Source: Brevibacterium sp. S22 (GTDB lineage Bacteria; Actinomycetota; Actinomycetes; Actinomycetales; Brevibacteriaceae). Taken from it: a DNA stretch of 64,000 nt. The notes under the pieces are model-generated. The model did no database searches and was not told where the DNA came from. It saw only the letters and a program-made list of their open reading frames with translations. The stretch spans positions 1 through 64,000 of the forward strand of contig NZ_RHFG01000021.1 in the NCBI RefSeq assembly GCF_004745485.1, read 5' to 3'. Of this stretch, positions 28,372 to 36,746 are shown in pieces; positions within the stretch are counted from its first letter, which is position 1, and each line of letters begins with the position of its first letter. The position numbers and the translations under genes are program-made.

Positions 28372-29469
28372 ATGGCGAAGCAGAACGATCGGCCGACCCT
28401 GGCCACGGTCGCTGCCCGCGCCGGAGTGAGCATCAAGACCGCCTCCCGCGTGCTCAACGGGGAAAAGCACGTCGCCGCCGCCACCGCCGAGAAGGTCGAG
28501 ACCGCCGCCGAAGAACTCGGCTTCCGTCTCAACCCCACGGCCAGACGGCTGCGCGCAGGGGGCCGCTCACCCTATATCGGCGTGGTCCTCTCCGACACCG
28601 GGGACGCCTTCCAGGCTCGCGCCTTCGCCGCCGTGGAAGCTGAACTCGCGGCCCTCGACCTGCGCCCGGTGGTGACCGTGGTCGGTGACGACCCCGACCG
28701 TGAGGAAGCCTTCCTCGACGAATGCCTCGCCAACGATCTGTCCGGCATCATCGTCATCCGCGCACACCCGGAAGCGGCGGAGATCTACGCCCGAGCCGCC
28801 TCGGCGCCGGGCACCGGAATCGTCTCGCTCGACCCTGCGGTCGACGGACCAGGAATCAGCGTCGTCGCAGGTGATGACCGTGAAGCAGGTCGACTCGCCG
28901 CCGAACAGCTGCTCGCCCACGGACATGTGGCGCTCGGCGTCATCGGCGACCATTCGCCCAGTCTCATCGCCGGCCGCCGGCTGCAGGGAGTCCAGGACGC
29001 CATCGCGGGTCGTCACGGCGTCGGCTGGCGCGCCTATATGCGCGAAGACGCCCACGACGAATCCAGTGCGAAGAACGTCGTCGCCGCCTGGCTCGGCTCC
29101 CGCAGCGCCCCCGGTGCCCTCATCACCCTCTCAGCCACCGTGACCCAAGGTGCGATCGACGCCTGCCGCCGCCTCGGCGAATGGCCGGCCCTGGTCGGCA
29201 TCGATGATTTTCCCACCGCCGAACTCCTCGACGTCACCGTCGTCGATCGCAACGTCGAATCCCTCGCCGCCGAGGCGGTCCGCCGACTGCGAGCCGCCGC
29301 GGAACCCGACGGCGCAGGAGGTGGCGGGGGCCGCCTCGGCGAGCGGGACGGTCCGATCCGGAAGGAGACGACGGGGAACGGTCGTGGGAATGGTAGCGAG
29401 TCGGATTTCGACAATGCGCTGTGCGTCATCGCTCGTGGCAGCGGCGAGGAGCCTCCGGACTCCCGTTGA
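28372..29469 (+). CDS. LacI family transcriptional regulator
   Basis: 365-residue sugar-responsive repressor. The HTH is at residues 5-55 (PTLATVAARAGVSIKTASRV then LNGEKHVAAAT), with the hinge NPTARRLRAGG. The periplasmic-binding-like core contains YIGVVLSDTGDAFQARAF and ends near VVDRNVESLAAEAV. The C-terminal 55 residues are odd: a Gly-rich stretch carrying the interspersed GGGGCCGCCTCGGCGAG motif replaces the loop before the usual final strand (LCVIARGSG). Start ATG 28372 was chosen; GTG 28366 is also possible. It precedes the sugar transporter, with a palindromic operator between, so it very likely controls that transporter. Confidence 0.93.
   Translation: MAKQNDRPTLATVAARAGVSIKTASRVLNGEKHVAAATAEKVETAAEELGFRLNPTARRLRAGGRSPYIGVVLSDTGDAFQARAFAAVEAELAALDLRPVVTVVGDDPDREEAFLDECLANDLSGIIVIRAHPEAAEIYARAASAPGTGIVSLDPAVDGPGISVVAGDDREAGRLAAEQLLAHGHVALGVIGDHSPSLIAGRRLQGVQDAIAGRHGVGWRAYMREDAHDESSAKNVVAAWLGSRSAPGALITLSATVTQGAIDACRRLGEWPALVGIDDFPTAELLDVTVVDRNVESLAAEAVRRLRAAAEPDGAGGGGGRLGERDGPIRKETTGNGRGNGSESDFDNALCVIARGSGEEPPDSR
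29327..29343 (+). repeat. Interspersed motif copy inside lacI-family gene
   Basis: GGGGCCGCCTCGGCGAG, followed by CGGGACGGTCCG and, 44 bp later, GGGGAACGGTCGTGGGAATGG. This order (core, then ACGGTC, then GAACGGTCG-TGG) is the same as in the 57-bp units of the pseudouridine synthase at 19033. It is translated as GRLGERDGPIRK in the Gly-rich tail of the regulator. Confidence 0.65.
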
Positions 29470-29526
29470 AAACTTTTGCCGAAACAGTTGACAGCAGGCG
29501 CCGTTCGGCGAATCATAATCAACAGC

Positions 29527-29542
29527 CTGACAACGTTGTCAG
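29527..29542 (+). promoter_or_regulatory. LacI-type operator
   Basis: CTGACAACGTTGTCAG is a perfect 16-bp palindrome with the central CG typical of LacI/GalR-family operators. It lies 20 bp before the ATG of the sugar-binding protein gene and 57 bp after the lacI-family stop. The adjacent regulator is the natural candidate to bind it. Confidence 0.85.
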
Positions 29543-29561
29543 AATGATTGAAAGGTTCACA

Positions 29562-30656
29562 ATGAGGCACAACCTGCAGTCCCGGAAGAAGCTGGCCCTC
29601 CTCGGTGCCTCGGTCGCAATCGGCGCTCTTGCGCTCAGCGGCTGCGGCAATCAGAAGGGTCAAGGCAACGATCAAGCTGACAGCGGATCCGGAGGCGACG
29701 GCGACGTCACCATCGCGCTGCTCCTTCCCGAATCGAAGACCACCCGCTACGAGTCGCTGGACAAGCCGAACTTCGAGAAGTATGTCAAGGAGGGCAATCC
29801 TGACGCCACCGTCAAGTACAGCAATGCCAATCAGGATGCGACTCAACAGCAGCAGCAGGTCGAAGCGGCCGTGACAGAAGGCGTCGACGCCATCGTCCTC
29901 GACCCCGTCGATGCCTCTGCGGTCTCGTCTGCGCTGTCGAAGGCCAAAGCGAAGAAGATCCCGGTCGTCTCCTACGACCGCTTCTTCGAAGGGGCCGACT
30001 ACTACACCTCGTTCGACAACAAGAAGATCGGCAATCTGCAGGGCCAGGCCGTGCTCGACGGGCTCAAGGCCGACGGCACCGACCCGAAATCGGGCCCGGT
30101 GTGGATGGTCAACGGCGACCCGAAGGATCCCAACGCCGCGGACTTCAAGGCCGGAGCCGAAGAGACCCTCAAGGAAGCGGGCGTCGACATCGCCGGCAGC
30201 CACGACACCCTCGACTGGAACCCCGACGATGCCCGCCAATGGGTCGAAGGCCAGCTGCAGAGCGCGGACGAGGAGCCCATCGCGATCTACGCTGCCAACG
30301 ACGGCACCGCCGGCGGCGTCATCGCCGCTACGAAGAGAGCCAAGGTCGACCCCGTCGTGACGGGTCAGGACTCCGAGGTCGACGGTCTGCAGAACATCCT
30401 CAAGGGCGATCAGTACGCCACGATCTACAAGTCGATTCCGCCGCAGGCCGAATTCGCCGCGAAGGCTGCCATCGCGCTGGCCGGAGGAGAGGAGCCGGAG
30501 GCCGGAACGACCTACAAGGACACTCCGACGGACTTCGTCGAGGCCGAGGTCGTCACCAAGGACACCATCAAGGACATCGTCGGCGACCAGATCAAGGCCT
30601 CCGACATCTGCACCAGCAAGGTGGAGAAGCTCTGCGAGGACGCCGGCGTCAAATGA
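29562..30656 (+). CDS. Sugar ABC transporter substrate-binding lipoprotein (XylF/ChvE-like)
   Basis: 364-residue extracytoplasmic receptor. Signal sequence and lipobox LALSGC (Cys 28) follow a basic N-terminus; ATG 29562 has AAAGG eight bases upstream, and ATG 29544 is less suitable. The mature protein is a type I periplasmic-binding fold: DVTIALLLPESKTTRYESLD, VDAIVLDPVDASAVSS, IPVVSYDRF, IAIYAANDGTAGGVIAA, VVTGQDSEVDGLQNILKG, QYATIYKS. This pattern matches the D-xylose/arabinose/galactose group (XylF, ChvE). It lies directly behind a LacI-type operator and before the ATPase and permease genes, making a complete importer. Exact sugar unknown. Confidence 0.93.
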   Translation: MRHNLQSRKKLALLGASVAIGALALSGCGNQKGQGNDQADSGSGGDGDVTIALLLPESKTTRYESLDKPNFEKYVKEGNPDATVKYSNANQDATQQQQQVEAAVTEGVDAIVLDPVDASAVSSALSKAKAKKIPVVSYDRFFEGADYYTSFDNKKIGNLQGQAVLDGLKADGTDPKSGPVWMVNGDPKDPNAADFKAGAEETLKEAGVDIAGSHDTLDWNPDDARQWVEGQLQSADEEPIAIYAANDGTAGGVIAATKRAKVDPVVTGQDSEVDGLQNILKGDQYATIYKSIPPQAEFAAKAAIALAGGEEPEAGTTYKDTPTDFVEAEVVTKDTIKDIVGDQIKASDICTSKVEKLCEDAGVK

Positions 30657-30769
30657 CCGTGTGTCAGGCGCTTCTGCACAGACGCAGACGCGCAGTAACA
30701 GTCCATCTGCCGGCGACCGAGACGAGGTCGCCGGCAGTCAGGGCCGACAACCGTGACAAGTAGGAACAG

Positions 30770-31594
30770 ATGACATCTGAGACACCCGAACCGGGTCCAG
30801 CAGCATCGCGGCCGCCGGGAGACGGCAGCGAACCCGTGCTCGAGATGCGCGGAATCAATAAGCGATTCGGAGCCGTGCAGGCTCTGACCGACATCCATCT
30901 CACCGTCGGTCGCGGCGAAGTCGTCGGCCTCGTCGGTGACAACGGCGCCGGCAAATCGACGCTGATCAAGGTCATTGCCGGAGTCCACACCGCAGATGAG
31001 GGTGAACTCATCATGAACGGCACGGCGCAGAAGTTCTCCTCCCCGAAGGACGCGCAGAAAGCCGGAGTCGCCACCGTATTCCAGGACCTGGCGCTGTGCG
31101 AGAACCTCGACGTCGTGGCCAACCTGTTCCTCGGGCATGAGAAGACCCGCGGAGCCGTGCTCGACGAGGTGGCCATGGAAGCGAAGTCATGGGAGCTGCT
31201 GCGGAGCCTGTCGGCGAAGATCCCGAGCGTACGGGTGCCGATCGCGGCCCTGTCCGGCGGCCAACGGCAGACGGTCGCCATCGCCCGGTCCCTCCTCGGC
31301 GAACCATCTCTGGTGATGCTCGACGAACCGACGGCCGCCCTCGGTGTGGCCCAGACGGCCGAAGTGCTCAACCTCATCGAGAGGCTGAAGGAGCGCGATC
31401 TGGGAGTGCTGCTCGTCAGCCACAACATGGCCGATGTGCAGGCCGTCGCCGATCGTGTCCACGTGCTGCGGCTGGGCAAGGACGTCGGCGACTTCGCCGG
31501 GGATGAGCGCACCGATGTGCTCGTGGCCGCGATCACGGGGGCCAGTGACAACGTCGTGACCCAGAGGGCGACACGAAGGGGAGAGCGCCGATGA
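30770..31594 (+). CDS. Sugar ABC transporter ATP-binding protein (single-domain, XylG/FrcA-like)
   Basis: 274-residue ATPase of the CUT2 family. Walker A GDNGAGKSTLIKVIAG, Q-loop TVFQDLALCENLDVVANLFLG split by family-typical spacing, signature LSGGQRQTVAIAR, Walker B LVMLDEPTAALG and LVSHN are present. Most CUT2 ATPases (RbsA, XylG of E. coli) have two fused domains of about 500 residues; this has one, like FrcA, and must work as a homodimer. A 113-bp gap separates it from the binding protein; the permease follows with an ATGA overlap. Confidence 0.93.
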   Translation: MTSETPEPGPAASRPPGDGSEPVLEMRGINKRFGAVQALTDIHLTVGRGEVVGLVGDNGAGKSTLIKVIAGVHTADEGELIMNGTAQKFSSPKDAQKAGVATVFQDLALCENLDVVANLFLGHEKTRGAVLDEVAMEAKSWELLRSLSAKIPSVRVPIAALSGGQRQTVAIARSLLGEPSLVMLDEPTAALGVAQTAEVLNLIERLKERDLGVLLVSHNMADVQAVADRVHVLRLGKDVGDFAGDERTDVLVAAITGASDNVVTQRATRRGERR

Positions 31595-32802
31595 CCCGAA
31601 ATTCCTTCATCACAGACGAACGAATCTCTCATGAGGGCTTCTTGGCGACCTTCATCCGTCGTGTGCGAGAGGGACAGCTCGGCTCTCTGCCGGTGATCCT
31701 CGCGCTCGTCGTCATCGTCATCGTGTTCCAATCCGCGAACAGCAAGTTCATCTCTCCGGCCAACCTCGTCAATCTTTCGACGACGGTTGCCTATATCGCG
31801 ATCCTCGCCCTGGGCATCAACCTCATCCTGCTCCTCGGTGAGATCGACCTGTCCTTGGCTCAACTGGGCGGTCTGGCGGCCTCTCTCCTCGGCGTGCTCG
31901 TGGTCAGACAGGGCGTGCCGCCGGTGATGGCTCTGATCATCATGCTGCTGCTCGGCCTGGTCGTCGGTGCGATCCAGGGGTGGTTCTTCGCCGTGGTCGG
32001 AATACCGGCGTTCGTCGTGACCTTGGCCGGGCTGCTTGCCTACACCGGGCTGACGCTGACGACGTTGGGCACGCAGAAGAACCTGTCGATGGCCGATACC
32101 TTCGCCTTCGAATTCTCGAGCTTCTACTTCCCGGCGCTCTGGGCGTATGCGTTCGGTGCGATCGCGGTCATCGGCTTCGGCGGCGGCATCGTCTATTCGA
32201 AGATGCGACGACACAGCGAGGGCCTCGACGCGCCCAGCTGGACCTCGGTGTTCGTGCGGATCGCAGTGCTGACGATCATCGTGTTCGGGTTCCTCATCCT
32301 CGTCAATCAGGACTTCGGTCTGGCGATGCCGTTCTTCCTCATGCTCGTGATCGCGATCGTCATCGATCTCGTTCTGCGCAAGACTCGCTACGGTCGCTCG
32401 ATCTACGCCGTCGGCGGCAAGGTCGAGGCCGCCCGGCGAGCGGGCATCCGTGTGACGTGGGTACGCATCAGCGTATTTATGGCCGCTGGAGTTTTGGCCG
32501 CACTGTTCGGCTTCATCAAAACTGGTGTGACAACGAATGCGGGATCGACGCTGGTGGGCACCCAAGATCTGCTTGATGCGATCGCCGCGGCCGTCATCGG
32601 CGGCACCTCGCTCTTCGGCGGTCGTGGAACCGCGTGGGCGGCAGTGCTCGGTGCCCTGGTCGTCGGGGCGATCAAGAATGGGCTGTCCCTCATCGGCTTC
32701 AACTCCGATGCGCAGCAGATCATCACCGCAGTCGTTCTGCTGGCTGCGGTCGTCATCGATGCGCTCAGCCGTCGCGGCCAGAGGTACGTCGGGCGGGGGT
32801 AG
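31591..32802 (+). CDS. Sugar ABC transporter permease (XylH-like)
   Basis: 403-residue CUT2 permease with about ten hydrophobic helices. Family signatures: LALGINLILLLGEIDLSLAQ (near residue 70), GIPAFVVTLAGLLAYTGL, RYGRSIYAVGGKVEAARRAG (the cytoplasmic EAA-like loop, about 268-287), and the C-terminal AIAAAVIGGTSLFGGRGTAWAA. The spacing with a long loop in the middle is that of XylH rather than RbsC. It would form a homodimeric channel with two copies of the upstream ATPase. Last gene of the operon; a hairpin lies 143 bp downstream. Confidence 0.93.
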   Translation: MTRNSFITDERISHEGFLATFIRRVREGQLGSLPVILALVVIVIVFQSANSKFISPANLVNLSTTVAYIAILALGINLILLLGEIDLSLAQLGGLAASLLGVLVVRQGVPPVMALIIMLLLGLVVGAIQGWFFAVVGIPAFVVTLAGLLAYTGLTLTTLGTQKNLSMADTFAFEFSSFYFPALWAYAFGAIAVIGFGGGIVYSKMRRHSEGLDAPSWTSVFVRIAVLTIIVFGFLILVNQDFGLAMPFFLMLVIAIVIDLVLRKTRYGRSIYAVGGKVEAARRAGIRVTWVRISVFMAAGVLAALFGFIKTGVTTNAGSTLVGTQDLLDAIAAAVIGGTSLFGGRGTAWAAVLGALVVGAIKNGLSLIGFNSDAQQIITAVVLLAAVVIDALSRRGQRYVGRG

Positions 32803-32944
32803 GCGTCACCTGCGCAGAGCGGACCGCTTGGCCCGAAGCACCGAGATCAATGGTTGTCTGAATGCCGAGCGGTCTGCTCTGCGGCATGAGCTGCTGAGAC
32901 CTCGCCGCGTTCACGAGCGGAGTGAAACGCCGCACTCAACGCAG

Positions 32945-32969
32945 AAACCCACGTCGAAGACGTGGGTTT
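32945..32969. terminator. Terminator-like hairpin between sugar importer and thiamin operon
   Basis: AAACCCACGTC (32945-32955) pairs perfectly with GACGTGGGTTT (32959-32969) around GAA, with T-rich 3' end on the plus strand. A second small hairpin, AGGAGG-ACGA-CCTCCT, follows at 32985-33000. The remainder of 32803-33117 shows no gene. The unusually large distance from the permease stop (143 bp) leaves some doubt about which transcript it ends. Confidence 0.65.
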
Positions 32970-33117
32970 GCGACTTGGCGCTCTAGGAGGACGACCTCCT
33001 CGCCACCACCCCAATAGTCGCACTCTGCCACTATGCGCGCAATGACGCGACGCGCCGGCGGCCACTCGCCGACATCGGAGGAGTCGCTCCGCTTCGGTGT
33101 GGCTGATACAGTCGAAG

Positions 33118-33240
33118 CCAATGACATGGGGTGCCTCATGACGATCCGCACAGACTGAAGAGTCCACGCGGAGATCGGCGAGGCTGAGAGAACACCCATC
33201 GAACCTGATCTGGGCCATACTAGCGAAGGGATCGTCATGG
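33118..33240 (+). promoter_or_regulatory. TPP riboswitch (THI element) controlling thiM operon
   Basis: Conserved TPP aptamer blocks are present in order: GGGGTGCC (33128), an extended P3a hairpin (GATCCGC near 33142 with GCGGAGATC near 33168), GGCTGAGAGAACACCC (33182-33197), GAACCTGATCTGG (33201-33213), GCGAAGGGA (33223-33231). P1 pairs ATGAC (33121-33125) with GTCAT (33234-33238), so two bases of the thiM start codon (33237-33239) and the bases next to the AAGGG Shine-Dalgarno lie in the ligand-stabilised helix. TPP binding should therefore block translation initiation directly. Confidence 0.93.
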
Positions 33241-34151
33241 TTGACTTCGACCTGCGTTCTGCGAATGCGCGACTGCGCGCAAGCAATCCACTCATCCAAT
33301 GCATCACGAACACCGTCGTGCAGCAGTTCAGCGCGAACGTGCTGCTGGCCGTCGGAGCCTCCCCGGCGATGCTCGACCATGAAGCCGACGCCGGGCAGTT
33401 CGCTGGGATCGCCAGCGGAGTCCTCGTCAACTTCGGCACCGCCTCGAACCACCAGCTGCTCGCCGCAGACGCCGCCATCGACGTCGCGAACGCCGCCGGC
33501 AAACCTTGGGCCCTCGACCCTGTCAGCGTCGGTGCCGTCGACTTCCGCACCTCCCGCATCCGCCGCGCCGCTGCCGATCACCCGACGGCCATCCGCGGCA
33601 ATGCCTCTGAGATCGCTGCTCTCGCCGGAGTCGGCCTCGGCGGACGCGGAGTCGACTCGACCGATGAAGTCGACGCCGTCCTCCCCGCCGCCGCGAAGCT
33701 GGCCCAGGAAACCGGTGCGATCGTCGCGGTCTCCGGACCCACTGATGCCGTCGTCGCTCACATCGACGGAACCGACCACGTTGCCCGAATCTCCGGCGGC
33801 CACGAGTTCATGCCGCTGGTCATCGGCACCGGCTGCTCGCTCGGCGCCGTCACCGTCGCCTACCTCGCCGCCGCCCGCAGCGGACTGGCCGATCCCGACG
33901 CCGACGCCTCAGCCCTCAGCGTAGGCGAGCGCACCACCGACAGTGGGGCCGCCTCGGCGAGATTCGAAGCCGTCGCCGCCGCCCACGCCCATTTCGCGGT
34001 CGCCGGCGAACTCGCCGCCGATGGGGCGAAGGGGCCGGGCAGCTACTCGGTGAACTTCCTCGACGCACTCCACACCGTCGACGGCGAGCAGCTGGCCGGG
34101 GCGAGAGTCAGTCTGAGCACGCTGCCCGCGAACGAAAGCGTTCAGGCATGA
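33237..34151 (+). CDS. thiM: Hydroxyethylthiazole kinase
   Basis: Salvage kinase phosphorylating 4-methyl-5-(2-hydroxyethyl)thiazole. 304 residues. Conserved segments: NPLIQCITNTVVQQFSANVL, GASPAMLDHEADAGQFA, KPWALDPVSVGAVDFR, IRGNASEIAAL, and the anion-hole motif VIGTGCSLGAVTVAYLAA. A loop near residues 222-243 (DPDADASALSVGERTTDSGA) is longer than usual and is encoded in part by the interspersed GGGGCCGCCTCGGCGAG motif at 33945-33961. Start ATG 33237 is embedded in the riboswitch P1 stem. Followed by thiE with ATGA overlap. Confidence 0.95.
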   Translation: MVDFDLRSANARLRASNPLIQCITNTVVQQFSANVLLAVGASPAMLDHEADAGQFAGIASGVLVNFGTASNHQLLAADAAIDVANAAGKPWALDPVSVGAVDFRTSRIRRAAADHPTAIRGNASEIAALAGVGLGGRGVDSTDEVDAVLPAAAKLAQETGAIVAVSGPTDAVVAHIDGTDHVARISGGHEFMPLVIGTGCSLGAVTVAYLAAARSGLADPDADASALSVGERTTDSGAASARFEAVAAAHAHFAVAGELAADGAKGPGSYSVNFLDALHTVDGEQLAGARVSLSTLPANESVQA

Positions 34152-34894
34152 CCGCGGGATCCGCGCACACTGCCGACAGCGCACACCCGGCCGGCCAGCA
34201 TGAGGACGAGCCCGACCGCTTCGCCGGAATCGACACGCGTCTCTACCTCGTCACCGACTCCGCACAGTGCGAAGCAGCCGGTCGCACCGTCGCCGAGACC
34301 GTGCAGGCCGCCGTCGCCGGGGGAGTGGGCATCGTCCAGGTCCGCGACAAGGACATCGACGACGGGGACTTCTACTCGCTCACCCGCCAGGTCATCGCCG
34401 CCGTCGATACCGCCACTCGCGGCACGGACCGCACCGTTCCCGTCGTCCTCAACGACCGCGTCGAGGTGGCCCGCCGCCTCATCGACGAAGGCGAGAACGT
34501 CCACATCCACGTCGGCCAGTCGGACACCACCGTCGCCGAGGTGCGCGCCGCACTCGGTTCTGAACCGCTGATCGGCCTTTCCGCCGCTAACAGCGAAGAA
34601 TTCGGCGCCGCCCGCGACACCGGTGTCGTCGACCTCGTCGGCGTCGGGCCGGTCTACGACACCTCCACGAAGGCCGACGCACCAGACGGAATCGGGCCGG
34701 ACCGCCTCGGCGATCTGGTGGCAGAAGCCCGGATCCCCGCCGTCGCGATCGGCGGCATCGGTGCCGATCGAGCTCCTGACCTGCGGGGACGTGGGTTGAT
34801 CGGGATCTGTGTGGTCTCAGCGATCTGTCTGGCCGACGACCCGAAGACCGCGGCCGCAGAGCTGCTCGCCGCATTCACCGGGAGCGGCCAGTGA
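34148..34894 (+). CDS. thiE: Thiamine-phosphate synthase
   Basis: Couples HMP-diphosphate and thiazole phosphate to thiamin phosphate. 248 residues, with about 30 N-terminal residues of non-conserved tail before RLYLVTDSAQ. Landmarks: GVGIVQVRDKDIDDGDFY (Lys binding the diphosphate), VPVVLNDRVEVARR, HVGQSDTTVAEVRAALG, VGVGPVYDTSTKADAP and AVAIGGIG near the end. Coupled by overlaps to thiM (ATGA) and thiD (GTGA). Confidence 0.96.
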   Translation: MTAGSAHTADSAHPAGQHEDEPDRFAGIDTRLYLVTDSAQCEAAGRTVAETVQAAVAGGVGIVQVRDKDIDDGDFYSLTRQVIAAVDTATRGTDRTVPVVLNDRVEVARRLIDEGENVHIHVGQSDTTVAEVRAALGSEPLIGLSAANSEEFGAARDTGVVDLVGVGPVYDTSTKADAPDGIGPDRLGDLVAEARIPAVAIGGIGADRAPDLRGRGLIGICVVSAICLADDPKTAAAELLAAFTGSGQ

Positions 34895-35760
34895 CGACCC
34901 GCCCGCCGATCACCTTGTCCATCGCCGGCACCGACCCGTCCGGCGGTGCCGGAATCCACGCCGACCTCAAGACCTTCACCGCGCGGAAGACCTTGGGCAC
35001 GACCGTCATCACCGCCCTCGTCGCCCAGAACACCCACGGAGTCTCCCGCGTCTACCCGATCGACGTCGATTTCGTCGCCGATCAGTTCGACTCCGTGCTC
35101 GGCGACATGCCCGTCGACGCGGCGAAATCGGGGATGCTCGGCAGCCGTGCACTCGTCGAGCTCGTCGTCGCCCGCGCAGCCGAAGGCCGACTCGGCTTCT
35201 TCACCGTCGACCCGGTGATGATCGCGACCTCCGGCCACCGGCTCCTCGAGACCGATGCCGTCGACGCCGTGCGCACTCACCTGCTGCCCGTCGCCGACCT
35301 CATCACCCCCAACCTCCCCGAGGCGGCCCTGCTGCTGTCCGATGACGAACCCGAAGCACAGACTGCCGAAGCCATGCGTGACCAGGCACAACGCCTGCTC
35401 GAACGCGGTCCCGGCGCAGTCCTGCTCAAGGGCGGGCACGGCGGCGATGACGAGGTCATCGACATCCTCGCCACCGCCGACGGCCAGGTCCGAGAGTTCA
35501 CGCATCCCCGCGTGACGACCGCGAACACGCACGGAACCGGATGCACCCTCTCGGCCGCGATCACCGCTGAGGTGGCCGTCCTCAGCCGTGAACGCGCAGC
35601 TATCGGGTCGAACCTCCTCGGCGATGCGGTCGGCAATGCCCTCGAGTTTCTTGCGCGCGCACTCAACTCGGCCGCGGACTGGCAGCTGAGCCTGGACCCG
35701 GAGGGCGCCCACGGCCCCGTCGACCACCAGGTCGACATCGTCCGCGGTCTGCCCGCGTGA
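34891..35760 (+). CDS. thiD: Hydroxymethylpyrimidine/phosphomethylpyrimidine kinase
   Basis: Ribokinase-fold enzyme phosphorylating HMP and HMP-phosphate. 289 residues, GTG start at 34891 inside the thiE stop. Motifs: SIAGTDPSGGAGIHADLKTF (substrate site), ALVAQNTHGV, AAKSGMLGS, DPVMIATSGHRLL, LITPNLPEAALLL, VLLKGGHGGDDEVID, and the catalytic ANTHGTGCTLSAAIT near the C-terminus. No C-terminal ThiE or TenA fusion; tenA is a separate gene 139 bp on. Confidence 0.96.
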   Translation: MTTRPPITLSIAGTDPSGGAGIHADLKTFTARKTLGTTVITALVAQNTHGVSRVYPIDVDFVADQFDSVLGDMPVDAAKSGMLGSRALVELVVARAAEGRLGFFTVDPVMIATSGHRLLETDAVDAVRTHLLPVADLITPNLPEAALLLSDDEPEAQTAEAMRDQAQRLLERGPGAVLLKGGHGGDDEVIDILATADGQVREFTHPRVTTANTHGTGCTLSAAITAEVAVLSRERAAIGSNLLGDAVGNALEFLARALNSAADWQLSLDPEGAHGPVDHQVDIVRGLPA

Positions 35761-35769
35761 CCAGGACCG

Positions 35770-35891
35770 GCGCACCTGACCAACATTGATGCGCCTGACC
35801 TTCATCGACGCGTCTGACCAGCACCGGCCAGCCCTGCTTCGTCACACGAGTACACACGTCACACGAACCGCCACGTCACACGAGTACAAAG
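35770..35891 (+). repeat. Two short tandem arrays between thiD and tenA
   Basis: The first array has three diverged units starting GCGCACCTGACC (35770), GCGCCTGACC (35791) and GCGTCTGACC (35810), period about 19-21 bp. The second has GTCACACGA at 35841, 35858 and 35875, an exact 17-bp period, its last copy running into the tenA ribosome binding site (AAAGGAG at 35888). They fill most of the 139-bp gap. Confidence 0.8.
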
Positions 35892-35899
35892 GAGTTTCC

Positions 35900-36640
35900 A
35901 TGACCGTCAACTACACCGCAGGCCCACTGACCACCCAGCTGTGGGACCGGGTCCGGCCCATCGTGAAGCAGATCGAAGCTCTGCCGTTCCTCGCCCAGCT
36001 CGCCGACGGCAGCCTCGATCCGAAGGCCTTCGTCAACTACATCTCGCAGGACAGCCTGTATCTCAATGGATACGCCAAGGCCATGTCGTTCCTGGCCGCG
36101 AAGACCGTCGACCGCGACGAGTCCCGGTTCTGGGCCGGATCCGCTGCCGAGGCGATCACCGTCGAAGAGGAGATGCACGGTGAGCTGCTCGCCGATGCTC
36201 GACTCGCCTCGGCGCTGGAGGAGATCACTGCGGAAGGCGCCCGGTTCAAGGCCTCCCCGACGACGCTGGGATATGTATCATTCCTCGTCGCCACGGCCTC
36301 CAGCCGCTCCTACGGCGAAGGCGTCGCCGGAGTCCTGCCCTGCTTCTGGGTCTACGCCCATATGGGCAAGGTCCTCGTCGACCAGGCGGGTCAGATGGCA
36401 GACGATCACCCCTACCGCACGTGGGTGCAGACCTACGACTCACCGGACTTCGACGAATCGACTCGCCATGCCGTGCAGATCCTCGAACAGGAACTCGCGA
36501 AAGCCCCGAGCGAGGAGGCCGCTCGAATGCGCGCCGCCTTCGAACAGGCCTGCGTGTACGAACTGCACTTCTGGGCCTCGGCACATGCGATGCAGAACTG
36601 GGACGCCTCTGTGTTCCTGCCGCAGGAAGCCACCGTCTGA
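35900..36640 (+). CDS. tenA: Thiaminase II (aminopyrimidine aminohydrolase) TenA
   Basis: Salvages degraded thiamin by hydrolysing aminopyrimidines to HMP. 246 residues, all-helical fold. Active-site pattern is that of TenA_C: YISQDSLYLNGYAKA (Asp of the substrate pocket), catalytic Cys in VLPCFWVYAHMG, and the C-terminal Glu in ACVYELHFWASA. ATG 35900 has AAAGGAG; the upstream frame to 35786 is repeat DNA. It is probably part of the TPP-regulated thi operon, supplying HMP to ThiD. Confidence 0.93.
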   Translation: MTVNYTAGPLTTQLWDRVRPIVKQIEALPFLAQLADGSLDPKAFVNYISQDSLYLNGYAKAMSFLAAKTVDRDESRFWAGSAAEAITVEEEMHGELLADARLASALEEITAEGARFKASPTTLGYVSFLVATASSRSYGEGVAGVLPCFWVYAHMGKVLVDQAGQMADDHPYRTWVQTYDSPDFDESTRHAVQILEQELAKAPSEEAARMRAAFEQACVYELHFWASAHAMQNWDASVFLPQEATV

Positions 36641-36664
36641 TCTCGGGGTGATCGTCGGCCCGTT

Positions 36665-36703
36665 CGCCGAGGCGGCCCTGACCTCTGGTCGGTCACCTCG
36701 GCG
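36665..36703. terminator. Terminator-like hairpin made of inverted CGCCGAGG motifs
   Basis: CGCCGAGG (36665-36672) pairs with CCTCGGCG (36696-36703), with an inner GACC-TCT-GGTC stem in the loop. It lies between the convergent tenA and DUF1648 genes, so it could end both transcripts. A further motif half, CACCTCGGTGGG, follows at 36749, inside the end of the DUF1648 gene. Confidence 0.6.
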
Positions 36704-36746
36704 GGCGGGAGCGTTCCCGACCCAGCGATCGTCATCGCCTGCGCGG

